The translations under genes were made by a program, and so were the position numbers. From Candidatus Delongbacteria bacterium (GTDB taxonomy: Bacteria; CAIWAD01): a stretch of 63,793 nt of DNA. Positions 46,125 to 55,162 of this stretch are shown one piece after another (the first letter of the stretch is position 1; each line of letters opens with the position of its first letter). The notes below the pieces were generated by a model. It made no database searches. It had not been told where the DNA came from and was given only the letters and a program-made list of their open reading frames with translations. Location: assembly GCA_020634015.1 (NCBI GenBank), contig JACKCN010000009.1:1-63793 (forward strand), written 5' to 3'.

Positions 46125-47192
46125 ATGGCCGAAGAGTTCCAGGAAAAGACAGAAGAACCAACCGCCAAGCGGCGTGAAGACGCGCGCATGGAGGGACAGG
46201 TCGCCCGCAGCCAGGAGCTGAATTCAGCTGCCGTGCTGATGGGGGCCAGCCTGGTGTTTTTCCTGGGCGGGCGCAAGTTGCTGGAAGGTCTGGCCGGACT
46301 GATGCGCGACGCGATGATCCAGGCCCCCGTGCGTAGCCTTGAAGTGGCCGACGCCACCCGCATGCTCAATGAGAGTGCGCTGGAGGTCGTCTGGTTGAGC
46401 ATGCCCTTCCTGCTGGGAGTGGGTGTGCTGGCGTTTCTGGCGTCGGTGGCCCAGGTGGGCTGGGTCGTGAGTGCCAAGGCCCTCGAACCCAAGTTGGACA
46501 AGCTGAACCCCATCAAGGGTTTTGCCCAGATGTTCAGCGCGCGTTCGCTCGGGGAGCTGATCAAGAGCGTGGCCAAGATCGCGTTGATCGGCTGGATCTG
46601 CTGGTTGCTGCTCCAGAAGGAGCTGCAGGGGCTGCTGCCCATGGTGTACTCCACGCCCATGATGATCCTGTCACACGTGGGCAGCATCGTGTTGCGCCTG
46701 CTGGCCACGGCGCTGGCGATGCAGCTGGTGCTGGGCAGCGCGGATCTCGTGTTCCAGAAGTGGGACACCAACCGCAAGATGAGGATGAGCCTGCAGGAGA
46801 TAAAGGACGAGCGCAAGCAGAGCGAAGGCGATCCCCAGGTGCGCGCGCGCATCCGCGGGCTGCAGCACGACGCCGCCTACAACCGCATGCTTCAGGAAGT
46901 CACCAGGGCTGATGTGGTGGTCACCAACCCGACCCACCTGGCGGTGGCCATTCGCTACGACTCCGAGCGGATGAACGCCCCCACGGTGGTGGCCAAGGGC
47001 GCACGCCTGGTGGCCCAGCGCATTCGCGAACTGGCCCGCGAGAACGGTGTGCCCGTGATCGAGAACAAACCCATGGCGCGCGCCCTGTTCAAGGCCTGCG
47101 AGGTGGGCATGGAAATTCCCGGTGACTTCTACCGGGCCGTGGCCGAACTGCTGGCCTTCGTCTACCGGCTGGGCGGGAGGAAAGCCTCGTGA
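46125..47192 (+). CDS. flhB: Flagellar export apparatus protein FlhB
   Basis: Inner-membrane component of the flagellar type III export gate that switches substrate specificity from rod/hook to filament. The 355-residue product has the typical N-terminal KTEEPTAKRREDARMEGQVARSQE block, four membrane segments, and the cytoplasmic autocleavage motif NPTH at residues 268-271, followed by LAVAIRYD and the late KACEVG and IP blocks. The start at 46125 follows a GGGAAGG site; the open frame extends 33 bases upstream without support. The stop overlaps the flhA start (GTGA), so flhB and flhA are coupled. First gene of the operon continuing to about 58.5 kb. Confidence 0.96.
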   Translation: MAEEFQEKTEEPTAKRREDARMEGQVARSQELNSAAVLMGASLVFFLGGRKLLEGLAGLMRDAMIQAPVRSLEVADATRMLNESALEVVWLSMPFLLGVGVLAFLASVAQVGWVVSAKALEPKLDKLNPIKGFAQMFSARSLGELIKSVAKIALIGWICWLLLQKELQGLLPMVYSTPMMILSHVGSIVLRLLATALAMQLVLGSADLVFQKWDTNRKMRMSLQEIKDERKQSEGDPQVRARIRGLQHDAAYNRMLQEVTRADVVVTNPTHLAVAIRYDSERMNAPTVVAKGARLVAQRIRELARENGVPVIENKPMARALFKACEVGMEIPGDFYRAVAELLAFVYRLGGRKAS

Positions 47193-49264
47193 AACACGGC
47201 CGCCCCGACATCCTGCTGGCCTTCGGCATCGTCGGCATCCTGATCATGATGGTGATCCCGGTGCCCGCGATGCTGCTGGATCTGATGCTGGCGCTGAACA
47301 TCATGCTGGGGCTGGTGATCCTGCTGGTCTCGCTGTATACGCTGGAGCCGCTCCAGTTCAGCATTTTCCCGGGGATGCTGCTGATCCTGACCCTGTTCAG
47401 GCTCTCGATGAACGTGGCCTCCACCCGGCTGATTCTGGGCACCGGCTACGCGGGCAAGGTGATCAGTGCCTTCGGCGAGTTCGTGGTGGGCGGCAACATC
47501 GTGGTTGGCTTCATCGTGTTCCTGATCCTGGTGCTGATCAACTTCATCGTGATCACCAAGGGCTCGGGCCGTGTGGCCGAAGTGGCCGCACGCTTCACCC
47601 TGGACGCCATGCCCGGCAAGCAGATGGCGATTGACGCCGACCTGAACAATGGCGTGATCACCGAGAAGGAAGCCCGCGAGCGCCGTGAGAAGATCTCGCG
47701 CGAAGCGGATTTCTATGGCGCGATGGACGGTGCCAGCAAGTTCGTGCGCGGCGACGCCATCGCCGGCCTGCTGATCACTCTGGTCAACCTGGTGGGCGGC
47801 ATGGCCGTGGGCATGCTGCAGCTCAAGATGAGCGCGGCCGACGCGGCCCGGTCCTTCAGCCTGATGACCATCGGCGATGGTTTGGTGAACCAGATTCCTT
47901 CGCTGATCATCTCCGTGGCCGCGGGCATAATCGTGACCCGTGCGGGCAGCCGCAGCCACTTCGGCACGGACATGCAGAACCAGTTGCTGAACCAGGTGCG
48001 CCCGCTGGCCATCGCCAGCCTGGTCCTGTTCTTCTTCGCGCTGATGCCCGGCCTGCCCACGATTCCCTTCCTCGTGCTGGCCGTGCTCTCCGGGGTGCTG
48101 GCCCTGCGCCGCCGCAAGGAACTGGCACTCGAAGCCGCGGAAGAAGAAGCCGCCACCGCCGAGCCCACGGGCCCCGCCAAGGAGCGCATCGAAGACTACC
48201 TGAACCTGGACAGCATGGAAATCGAGCTGGGGTACGGTCTGATCGCGCTGGTCGATCGCGAAGCCGGCGGCGACCTGCTGACCCGTATCACCAGCCTGCG
48301 GCGTCAGGTGGCCCAGGAGCTGGGCATCATCGTGCCCCCGATCCGGATCCGTGACGACCTGAGCCTGCGACCCGACGAGTACCGGATCCGCATCCGGGGC
48401 AATGTGGTGGGCGCTTCCGAACTGCGCACAGGGTGCATCCTGGCACTCACGGGACCGGAAGAACTGCCGGGACTGAACGGCATTCCCACCACGGACCCGA
48501 CCTTCGGCCTGCCCGCGCTCTGGATCCGCGAGAGCGAGCGTCGCAACGTGGAATCCCGCGGAGTGGCGGTGGTGGAGCCCTCGGCCGTGCTGGCGACCCA
48601 TCTGGAAACCGTGGTGCGCCGTCATGCCTGGCGCCTGCTGAGCCTGCAGGACACCAAGAAGCTGCTCGAGAATCTCAAGGGCGAACACCAGGCCCTGGTC
48701 GAGGAACTGACTCCCGGCATTCTCAGTCTGGCCGCCGTGCACAAGGTGCTCCAGCGCCTGCTGAAGGAATCGGTGCCCGTGCGCGATCTCTGCACCGTGC
48801 TCGAGACCCTGGCGGACACCGGTTCACAGACCAAGGACACCGACATCCTGGTGGAGTACGCGCGCTTCGCCCTGAGCGGCTCGATCACGGCCCAGCTCAA
48901 GGGCGAGGATGGCCGGATCCGGGTGGTGACTCTGCGTCCCGAGCTGGAAGGCCGGCTGCAGCAGGAACAGGAAGGCAATCGCAACGGGGGCTTCAGCCCC
49001 GATGAATTCGCCGCCGTCGTGGCGGAACTGGCCGGCTGGCGGGATCGCCTGCAGGCCGAGGGCCGTGTGCCCGTGATCGTGACCCGTCCGGAAATCCGTT
49101 CCTACCTGCGGCGATTGCTGGAAGGCCCCCTGCCCGAGATGCAGGTGGTGTCCTACAGCGAACTGCAGCTGGATGTGGAGCTGGAATCCGTGGCGTCCAT
49201 CGCCGCGCCGGAACCGAACGGCGCACGGCGTCCGCGAGTGGCGGCCGAGCCGCAACCCGCCTGA
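47189..49264 (+). CDS. flhA: Flagellar export apparatus protein FlhA
   Basis: Major membrane subunit of the export gate, forming a nonameric ring that docks chaperone-substrate complexes. The 691-residue product has about eight membrane segments in the first 310 residues with the family signature LFRLSMNVASTRLIL near residue 71, the conserved FHIPEP-type loop around RFTLDAMPGKQMAIDADLN, and a large cytoplasmic domain. Length matches FlhA (about 690). Starts with GTG at 47189, overlapping the flhB stop by 4 bp, with GGGAGG upstream. All expected blocks are present. Confidence 0.96.
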   Translation: MKHGRPDILLAFGIVGILIMMVIPVPAMLLDLMLALNIMLGLVILLVSLYTLEPLQFSIFPGMLLILTLFRLSMNVASTRLILGTGYAGKVISAFGEFVVGGNIVVGFIVFLILVLINFIVITKGSGRVAEVAARFTLDAMPGKQMAIDADLNNGVITEKEARERREKISREADFYGAMDGASKFVRGDAIAGLLITLVNLVGGMAVGMLQLKMSAADAARSFSLMTIGDGLVNQIPSLIISVAAGIIVTRAGSRSHFGTDMQNQLLNQVRPLAIASLVLFFFALMPGLPTIPFLVLAVLSGVLALRRRKELALEAAEEEAATAEPTGPAKERIEDYLNLDSMEIELGYGLIALVDREAGGDLLTRITSLRRQVAQELGIIVPPIRIRDDLSLRPDEYRIRIRGNVVGASELRTGCILALTGPEELPGLNGIPTTDPTFGLPALWIRESERRNVESRGVAVVEPSAVLATHLETVVRRHAWRLLSLQDTKKLLENLKGEHQALVEELTPGILSLAAVHKVLQRLLKESVPVRDLCTVLETLADTGSQTKDTDILVEYARFALSGSITAQLKGEDGRIRVVTLRPELEGRLQQEQEGNRNGGFSPDEFAAVVAELAGWRDRLQAEGRVPVIVTRPEIRSYLRRLLEGPLPEMQVVSYSELQLDVELESVASIAAPEPNGARRPRVAAEPQPA

Positions 49265-49295
49265 GTCGACAGTCAAACCCGCAGGGGAGGTTCTC

Positions 49296-50507
49296 ATGTC
49301 CGCAGCCACTGTCCGCACCTTCAAGGGACGCAGCATGAATGATGTGTTGCGCCAGGTGAAGGCCGAGTTCGGTGACGATGCCATCATCGTGTCCAGCCGC
49401 CAACCCCAGGGACTGGCCGGCAGCCTGCTGGGCGAGAAGATCGTGGAAGTCACGGCCGCCCGTGCGCCCTCCGCGCGCCCGGGCATGGCCGCTCGCCACA
49501 CGGCGGTGCCCGCACCCCCGGCGGCCGTCACGGCTTCGCCGGCAGCACGCAGCGAGCATCGGACTCACAGCCAGACCATGACCCTGACCGCCGGCGGAGA
49601 CGAGGCCGTCGAGGAGCTGGAACTCTACCGGATCAAGCAGGACCTGCGCGAGATGAAGTTCGCCCTGCGCGATGTGTCACGCACCCTGAAGTATGGTGGC
49701 GGACACCTGCAGGGCGAAGCCGCCGAAGGTTTCGCGCGGCTCTGTGCCTCCGGCATGGGCGGTGAACTGGCCGAACAGTTGCTGAGCGAGGCCGCCGATT
49801 CGCTGGACCAGGCAGGCGGCAAACTGTCGCGCAGCCTGCTGGCCCAGGTCGCTCGACGCCTGCCCTGTGGCGGCAGGCCCGAGAATCACCGGGCCGGGCG
49901 CCCGCTGGTTCTGGCGCTCGTGGGTGCCACCGGTTCGGGCAAGACCAGCAGTCTGGCCAAGCTGCTCACCTCCCGCGAAGGGTTCGCCGGACGCCGGATG
50001 GGCATTCTGAGTCTGGATACCCGCAAGATGGCCGCCGTGGACCAGTTGCGTTCGCTGGCCCGCCTGCTCTCGATTCCGCTTGAAGTGGTCTGGAAGGCGC
50101 CGGAGATCCCGGCGGCCATGCAGCGCCTGGCGGGCTGCGAGGTGGTGCTCGTGGATACTCCCGGTGCTGGACCGGCGCGCCGGGTCGAACTGGAAGCTCT
50201 CAAGGTGAGACTGGATGCGGTGGAAGCCCAGGAGATTCACCTGGTGATGCACGCCGGTCTGCGCGAACCGGACCAATTGGCTCTGCTGGAAACCTATCGC
50301 GGACTGGGAGCGTCCCGTCTGCTGCTGACGCGCATGGACGAGTGCAGCCAAACCGGTGGCATTCTGGAACTGGCCGAACGGGCTCACATGCCCCTGAGCT
50401 GGCTGGGTACCGGCCCCGAGATCCCCGAGGATCTCAATCTGGCGCGCCCCGACCGCCTGGCCTCGTGGGTCCTGGGTGACGCCGCCAGCCTGGAGGTGCG
50501 GGCATGA
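49296..50507 (+). CDS. flhF: Flagellar biosynthesis GTPase FlhF
   Basis: SRP-type GTPase that places the flagellar basal body. The 403-residue product starts with the FlhF N-domain signature (RTFKGRSMNDVLRQVKAEFGDDAIIVSSR), has a variable Ala/Pro-rich linker and a G domain with the P-loop GATGSGKT at residues 210-217, then a VLVDTPGAG-type motif where the usual D-T-A-G-R would be, and LLLTRMDECSQTGGIL in place of the canonical T-K-x-D block. The last motif is close enough for GTP binding. GGGGAGG precedes the ATG at 49296. It overlaps the next gene by 4 bp, consistent with the FlhF-FlhG pairing seen in polar flagellates. Confidence 0.93.
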   Translation: MSAATVRTFKGRSMNDVLRQVKAEFGDDAIIVSSRQPQGLAGSLLGEKIVEVTAARAPSARPGMAARHTAVPAPPAAVTASPAARSEHRTHSQTMTLTAGGDEAVEELELYRIKQDLREMKFALRDVSRTLKYGGGHLQGEAAEGFARLCASGMGGELAEQLLSEAADSLDQAGGKLSRSLLAQVARRLPCGGRPENHRAGRPLVLALVGATGSGKTSSLAKLLTSREGFAGRRMGILSLDTRKMAAVDQLRSLARLLSIPLEVVWKAPEIPAAMQRLAGCEVVLVDTPGAGPARRVELEALKVRLDAVEAQEIHLVMHAGLREPDQLALLETYRGLGASRLLLTRMDECSQTGGILELAERAHMPLSWLGTGPEIPEDLNLARPDRLASWVLGDAASLEVRA

Positions 50508-51286
50508 GCGGACGCAGAATCCTGCTCACGGGCTTGCCCAGCGGGGTGGGCTGCAGCCGTCTGGCCATCGAGTTGGCACACGCCCTGGCCGACCTTGGAC
50601 GTTCGACGGCGGTGGCCGGAGCCCTGAAGGACATGCCGCGCAGTTTTGCATCGCGCCCGGCGGGCAAGTCGCCCCATGGAGTGGTCTTCGGACTGGGCGG
50701 AGGCAATGCCTGGATTCCCCTCGAGCTGCTGCAGCCGGCCGGGCGTCAGGAAAGTCTGGCCGCGTTGGCCCCCGATTGCGAGTTCCTGCTGCTGGATCGT
50801 TTCACGGGACTGGCCATCGCCGATTCCGACTGGTACCGTCAGGCAACGGAAGTTATTGTTATTATTGACGGCCAGCCGGAAAGCGAAAGCAAGGCGCTGC
50901 ACCTGCTGGGACGGATTGACAAGGCCTGGCCGACCTTGCCGGTGTATCTGGTTTTCAACCGGGTGGCAAGCTGGCCCGACTGGCAGGTGCTGGGGCGTGA
51001 TTTCAACCAGAAAAGTGAGAAAGTCTGCCGGCGGCGCTTTCCTGCGCTTGGTGGAATGCCGATAACGGCAGAGATGGCTCGTTGCCGCCAGGAGGGAAGG
51101 TCCCTGCTGGATCTGTACCCGAATCATCCATGTTCCCGGAATCTCAAGCTGATGGCGCGGCAGTTGCTGCACCTGGAAGTGATCTGGGCCCATGATCCCA
51201 AGGTGCTGGTACATTCCCCCAACCGGTCTTCCCAGGATGCCCGGCATGACACGAAGAGGAGCGTGATCCATGCCCAAGCGCACTGA
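50504..51286 (+). CDS. FlhG/MinD-like protein with a non-canonical P-loop
   Basis: A 260-residue MinD/ParA-superfamily protein in the position of flhG, which counters FlhF to control flagellar number. The P-loop reads TGLPSGVGCS at residues 9-18 instead of the deviant Walker KGGxGKT: both the signature Lys and the catalytic Lys are missing (Leu11 and Cys17). The switch-like strand LLLDRFTGL (103-111) and VIVIIDGQPES (137-147) follow the MinD fold. It may therefore not hydrolyse ATP, or use another residue. A weak hydrophobic C-terminus could be a membrane-targeting helix (LKLMARQLLHLEVI). Overlaps flhF by 4 bp and the next gene by 17 bp. Confidence 0.7.
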   Translation: MSGRRILLTGLPSGVGCSRLAIELAHALADLGRSTAVAGALKDMPRSFASRPAGKSPHGVVFGLGGGNAWIPLELLQPAGRQESLAALAPDCEFLLLDRFTGLAIADSDWYRQATEVIVIIDGQPESESKALHLLGRIDKAWPTLPVYLVFNRVASWPDWQVLGRDFNQKSEKVCRRRFPALGGMPITAEMARCRQEGRSLLDLYPNHPCSRNLKLMARQLLHLEVIWAHDPKVLVHSPNRSSQDARHDTKRSVIHAQAH

Positions 51287-51683
51287 GCAGGTTCTGCTCA
51301 CCAATGGCGATCTCATCGTGTCCAAGCTTGGCCTGCTGGTGTTCCTGGGAGTGTTCCTGCTGGGACTGGGCGCCGGTCAGGCCCTCTGGACCGCCAGTTA
51401 CCGGGCCTTCTTCGTCTGGCTGGCCTTCAGCCTGCTGGCAGGTGGCGCGCGGGTGGCCTGGAAGTACAATGACTACCAGCGCCGCGAGCGCGAACTGCTG
51501 GAAGCCATCGAGCGCTCGAAACAGCAGTTGATGGCGCGCGAAGAAGAGACCCGCAAGCGGCAGCAGCAACTCAATACCCTGTTCGAAGCCACGAGGCGGG
51601 TACCGGACGAACAGGAGGAGAACGCCGACGAGACCGAGGACGAGCCTCGGCGCCCGGTGATTCCCGGCAGCCGGCATCACTGA
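51270..51683 (+). CDS. Small membrane protein with coiled coil, flagellar operon
   Basis: A 137-residue protein with two hydrophobic segments (about 18-38 and 46-66) followed by a charged coiled coil (about 70-110) and an acidic tail. I do not recognise the family. It starts inside the FlhG-like gene, 17 bp before that gene's stop, with a GAGGAG site, so it is translationally coupled. Its position between the FlhG-like protein and FliA suggests a membrane anchor or regulator in flagellar assembly (inference). Confidence 0.6.
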   Translation: MPKRTEQVLLTNGDLIVSKLGLLVFLGVFLLGLGAGQALWTASYRAFFVWLAFSLLAGGARVAWKYNDYQRRERELLEAIERSKQQLMAREEETRKRQQQLNTLFEATRRVPDEQEENADETEDEPRRPVIPGSRHH

Positions 51684-51798
51684 TGCCCCACGTCGTCCGG
51701 TGCGACACACCGGATGACCACACGAACCGACAGCAAGCAACAGGAAGCCTCGCGCGCGCGGGCGGGGCAGTACAGGGCAAGAGCAGCGAGGAACGACC

Positions 51799-52560
51799 AT
51801 GGCAATCAAAGCCGATCACTTGTGGGACGCCTGGGCGAAGAACCGCAACGAGGAAGGCAAGAAGAACCTGCTGGTGGCCTACATGCCCCTGGTCAAGCAG
51901 GTGGCCAGCCGCATGAAGATGTCGCTGCCTCATTCCGTTCATCTGGATGATCTGATCGGATCGGGCATCATGGGCCTGATCAATTCGGTCGAGAACTTCA
52001 ATCCCGAGCTGGGCTTCAAGTTCGAAACCTATGCGGTGCCGCGAATCCGGGGCGCGATCCTCGACGGTCTGCGCGACTACGACTGGGTGCCGCGCTCGAT
52101 CCGGGCCAAGGAAAAGCTGCTTGAGTCCACGGTGGTCAAGATGGAAGCCGAGTTGGGGCGCATCCCCACCGACGACGAGATCGCCGGCAAACTGGATATC
52201 AGTGTCAGCGAGTACTACAAGTTGCTGGATGACGTGAGCGCCACCACCCTGCTGTCCTTCGACCGTCCCTTCACCGGGGATCAGGGTCAGGCGTCCAGCC
52301 TCTACGATCTGGTGGAGGACATGCACAATGACTCGCCCCTCGACCTGATCGAGCGCAAGGAGATCAAGAAGACCCTGATCCAGCTGATCAACAAGCTGCC
52401 CGAGCAGGAGAAACTGGTGATCGCGCTGTATTACTACGAGGAACTGACGCTCAAGGAGATCGGCAAGGTGCTGGACATCTCGGAAAGCCGGGTCAGCCAG
52501 ATCCATACCAAGATCATCCTCAGCATGAAGAACCGCATCCGCCAGATGCTGACGGTGTAG
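51799..52560 (+). CDS. fliA: Flagellar sigma factor FliA (sigma-28)
   Basis: Directs transcription of late flagellar and motility genes. The 253-residue product contains sigma region 2 (MPLVKQVASRMKMSLPHSVHLDDLIGSGIMGLI, RIRGAILDGLRDYDWVPRS), region 3 and region 4 (LPEQEKLVIALYYYEELTLKEIGKVL, then SRVSQIHTKII helix-turn-helix). Length and the IRGAILDGLRDYDWVPRSIR block are diagnostic of the FliA/SigD class. The anti-sigma FlgM is not evident next to it; the following 127-residue disordered protein is not recognisably FlgM. Position after flhF and the FlhG-like gene is common. Confidence 0.95.
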   Translation: MAIKADHLWDAWAKNRNEEGKKNLLVAYMPLVKQVASRMKMSLPHSVHLDDLIGSGIMGLINSVENFNPELGFKFETYAVPRIRGAILDGLRDYDWVPRSIRAKEKLLESTVVKMEAELGRIPTDDEIAGKLDISVSEYYKLLDDVSATTLLSFDRPFTGDQGQASSLYDLVEDMHNDSPLDLIERKEIKKTLIQLINKLPEQEKLVIALYYYEELTLKEIGKVLDISESRVSQIHTKIILSMKNRIRQMLTV

Positions 52561-52572
52561 GAGACCGCCCGG

Positions 52573-52956
52573 GTGCGCCCCCTGGAACCCGGCAGCCCCG
52601 CACGACGCGTCCGGGCGCTGGATCCGACTCATGGTACCGGGCTCAAAGGCCGGCGTGCGGGCGACGATGCATTCCGTGACCTGCTGGACGATGCACTGGA
52701 CCGCGATGCGCCTCAACCCGACACCCCCGAGGAACCCGGACAACCCGAGGACCCGGTGGAGCTGGGACCCGTGGAAGCCAGCGAGAGCGATGGGCTGGAT
52801 CGGGTCGAGATCCGCAGCCGCGAACTCACCCGGGTCACCGGAGAGCCAATGGCGGATGCCGCACCCGGAAACGCCCGGACGGACAGGGAAGAGGACACTC
52901 CCGCGACGACGCCCCCACCCGAGGGGGGACCACATCGCCTGGATCTGAAGGCCTGA
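52573..52956 (+). CDS. Disordered Pro/Asp-rich protein of unknown function
   Basis: A 127-residue, strongly acidic and proline-rich protein starting with GTG at 52573 (GGAG at 52560-52563) and ending in the short motif HRLDLKA. No domain is recognisable. It lies 12 bp after fliA and its stop overlaps the next ATG by one base (TGATG), so it belongs to the operon. The sequence looks disordered except for a short possible helix (FRDLLDDALD). It could be a FlgM-like or linker protein, but I see no FlgM motif, so the function is left open. Confidence 0.55.
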   Translation: MRPLEPGSPARRVRALDPTHGTGLKGRRAGDDAFRDLLDDALDRDAPQPDTPEEPGQPEDPVELGPVEASESDGLDRVEIRSRELTRVTGEPMADAAPGNARTDREEDTPATTPPPEGGPHRLDLKA

Positions 52957-53867
52957 TGAGCATTCCCGAAACCGAAAAGCGCATCCAGACCATCATCCAG
53001 GGCATCCTCGAGCTGCCCTCGCTTCCGACTGTGGTGGCGAAGATCGTCGAGCTGGTGGACAACCCCAAGACCAACGCGCGCACCCTGGCGCGCCTGATTT
53101 CCTCGGACCCCGCCCTCACCGCACGGATTCTCAAGCTGGCCAACAGTGCCTACTACGGCTTTCCCCGCCGCATCGGCACGATCAATCTGGCCATCGTCGT
53201 GCTGGGCTTCAATTCGGTGCGCGACCTGGCCGTAAGCGCCAGCATCGTCGATCGACTGAATCTTGATCCAACCAGTCAACGCTTCGACATGTCGCGCTTC
53301 TGGGACCACAGCCTGGGTGTGGCGATCGCGGCCCGCATGCTGCTCAAGCTGGGCAGCGCACGCGTGGTGGGCGAAGCTTTCGTGGCGGGCTTGCTGCATG
53401 ACATCGGGCGTCTGGTGATCGTGCGCTACATGCCCCGGGAATTCGGCGAGATCTCGGCCCTGGTCGAGAGCGAAGGCCTTGAACTCTGGGAAGCCGAACG
53501 CCAGGTACTGAAGATGGATCACGCCCAGATCGGTGGACTGCTGTGTCGCTACTGGCACCTGCCCGAGAACCTCTGCGAAGCGATCAACTGGCATCACAAT
53601 CCGATGGGTCAGGAGAAACCCGAACTGCTGACAGCCCTGGTGCACGTGGCCGACCAGCTGGTGCGTCACTGCGAAGGCCCCGACAATCCGGAAGGCGGCA
53701 GCCAGATCCTGTTGGATGACCTCACCAACATGCTGGGCATGCGCCGCAACGAGGACGGCGAAGTGGATCTGGACTGGTATGCGGAACGCTACCAGGAAGA
53801 ATCCCAGAAGGCCGAAACCTTCAGGGGGCTGGTCCAGGGCCGCGAGATTCCCGGGGAAGACGAATGA
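52956..53867 (+). CDS. HDOD-domain protein
   Basis: A 303-residue HDOD protein. HDOD domains are HD-related folds that usually lack phosphodiesterase activity and often sit in motility and signalling operons (family knowledge). The N-terminal block LPSLPTVVAKIVELVDNP, then ISSDPALTARILKLANSAYYG (48-68), is the typical HDOD opening. The HDIG sequence near residue 149 (GLLHDIGRL) is present, but the other HD metal ligands are not clearly in place. It overlaps the preceding gene by one base and the next by 4 bp. Likely role: signalling partner for the kinase-like proteins that follow (inference). Confidence 0.88.
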   Translation: MSIPETEKRIQTIIQGILELPSLPTVVAKIVELVDNPKTNARTLARLISSDPALTARILKLANSAYYGFPRRIGTINLAIVVLGFNSVRDLAVSASIVDRLNLDPTSQRFDMSRFWDHSLGVAIAARMLLKLGSARVVGEAFVAGLLHDIGRLVIVRYMPREFGEISALVESEGLELWEAERQVLKMDHAQIGGLLCRYWHLPENLCEAINWHHNPMGQEKPELLTALVHVADQLVRHCEGPDNPEGGSQILLDDLTNMLGMRRNEDGEVDLDWYAERYQEESQKAETFRGLVQGREIPGEDE

Positions 53868-55162
53868 ACGCACCCGACGACGGACTGCGCAAACTGGACC
53901 GCCAGCATCTTGAAGAGCTGGTCAACGAACTGCGCGGCACGCGCCTCGAACTGCTGAGCAGCCTCGAGGAACTGCGTGAAATCCAGAGCCTGGCCCGCAC
54001 CATTCGCAGCACCAGTGATCTCTCGCAGATCCTCGCGGGACTCAGGCTGATCGTCAGCCGGGTGCTGCCGGTGCCCGAACTGGGGCTTTACCTCTCCAGC
54101 AGCCAGATGGCCAGCCAGGATGTCTTTCCCAATCCTCCGGCTCTGGACGAGGTCTATGCCAGCCTGGTGGAAGAGGGCATCGTCGACTGGGTCATCGACG
54201 AAGGCCGGGCCACGGTGATCCCCGACCCGGAAGACCAGAATCCCGACCTGAGCGACGTGCTGGTGCCCCTGCTGGTGATGGGTCAGGAACTGGGCATGAT
54301 GCTTGTGCAGAGCCCCATCGAAAAGGAGCAGGTCACCGCCCAGATGCTGGACCTGCTCAGTTTCGCCGCCGGCCAGGCGGCCACGGCCATCGAGAACTTC
54401 CGTCTGCTCGAGGAAGTGCGCCAGGGGCGCAAGTATCTGCAGGTCATGCTGGACACCGCCGCCGAACTGATTCTGGTGATCAATGCGGACGGCCGCATCA
54501 GCTACGCCAACGAGCGCCTCGCCAGATACGGCCTGACCCGCAGCAAGGTTCTGGGGCGTCGCCTGCAGACCCTTGTGCGCAACCCGGAGGACCGCCAGGC
54601 TCTGGACCAGCGTCTGCACGAATCGCGCGCCGGCATGCTGGAGCTGCGCCTGGGAGTGGCCGGCCCCGATCGCCCGCGCCGCCTGGTGCAATTGAACCTG
54701 AGTCCCATGCCGTCGATGGGCGGAGGGTCCCCGCGGGACTGGATGGTGCTGGTTCATGACGAAACCGAGCGCCGGGAACTGGAAGCGCGGGTCCGTGAAG
54801 CCGAAAAGTATCAAGCGGTCATGCACGCCGCGGTGGCGGTGAATCATGAGATCAACAATCCACTGACGGCCGTGCTGGGCAATCTGTTCATGTTGCGCCG
54901 GGACCTGGGGCCCGATGCGGCTCCAGCGCAGCTGAACCGGATCGCGGTGGCCGAGGAGAATTGCCGACGGATCCAGGACGTCACGAGCCGTCTCGAGAAA
55001 CTGAGTGAGATCAAGCTGGTGACCTACCTGGGCAACACGGAGATGCTGGACCTTGGAGCTGCGGCGCAGCCCGGGAACGCGTCTTCACCCATGGGGCCGG
55101 ATACGGGACGGGAGAGCAGGGCACGAAACCTGCCGCCCGACAAGAAAGGAGTCCGCGGATGA
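53864..55162 (+). CDS. GAF-PAS protein ending in a histidine phosphotransfer (DHp) domain, no ATPase domain
   Basis: A 432-residue protein. A short N-terminal coiled coil is followed by GAF (about 40-185), PAS (about 195-310) and a HisKA-type DHp helix pair with His328 in VAVNHEINNPLTAVLGN. After the second DHp helix (SRLEKLSEIKLVTYLG) the protein ends within about 45 residues of unstructured tail. No N, G1 or G2 box, so no catalytic ATPase domain is present and it cannot phosphorylate itself in the usual way. Overlaps the HDOD gene and the AMIN gene by 4 bp. It could be phosphorylated in trans by another kinase or act as a dimerisation scaffold. Confidence 0.8.
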   Translation: MNAPDDGLRKLDRQHLEELVNELRGTRLELLSSLEELREIQSLARTIRSTSDLSQILAGLRLIVSRVLPVPELGLYLSSSQMASQDVFPNPPALDEVYASLVEEGIVDWVIDEGRATVIPDPEDQNPDLSDVLVPLLVMGQELGMMLVQSPIEKEQVTAQMLDLLSFAAGQAATAIENFRLLEEVRQGRKYLQVMLDTAAELILVINADGRISYANERLARYGLTRSKVLGRRLQTLVRNPEDRQALDQRLHESRAGMLELRLGVAGPDRPRRLVQLNLSPMPSMGGGSPRDWMVLVHDETERRELEARVREAEKYQAVMHAAVAVNHEINNPLTAVLGNLFMLRRDLGPDAAPAQLNRIAVAEENCRRIQDVTSRLEKLSEIKLVTYLGNTEMLDLGAAAQPGNASSPMGPDTGRESRARNLPPDKKGVRG

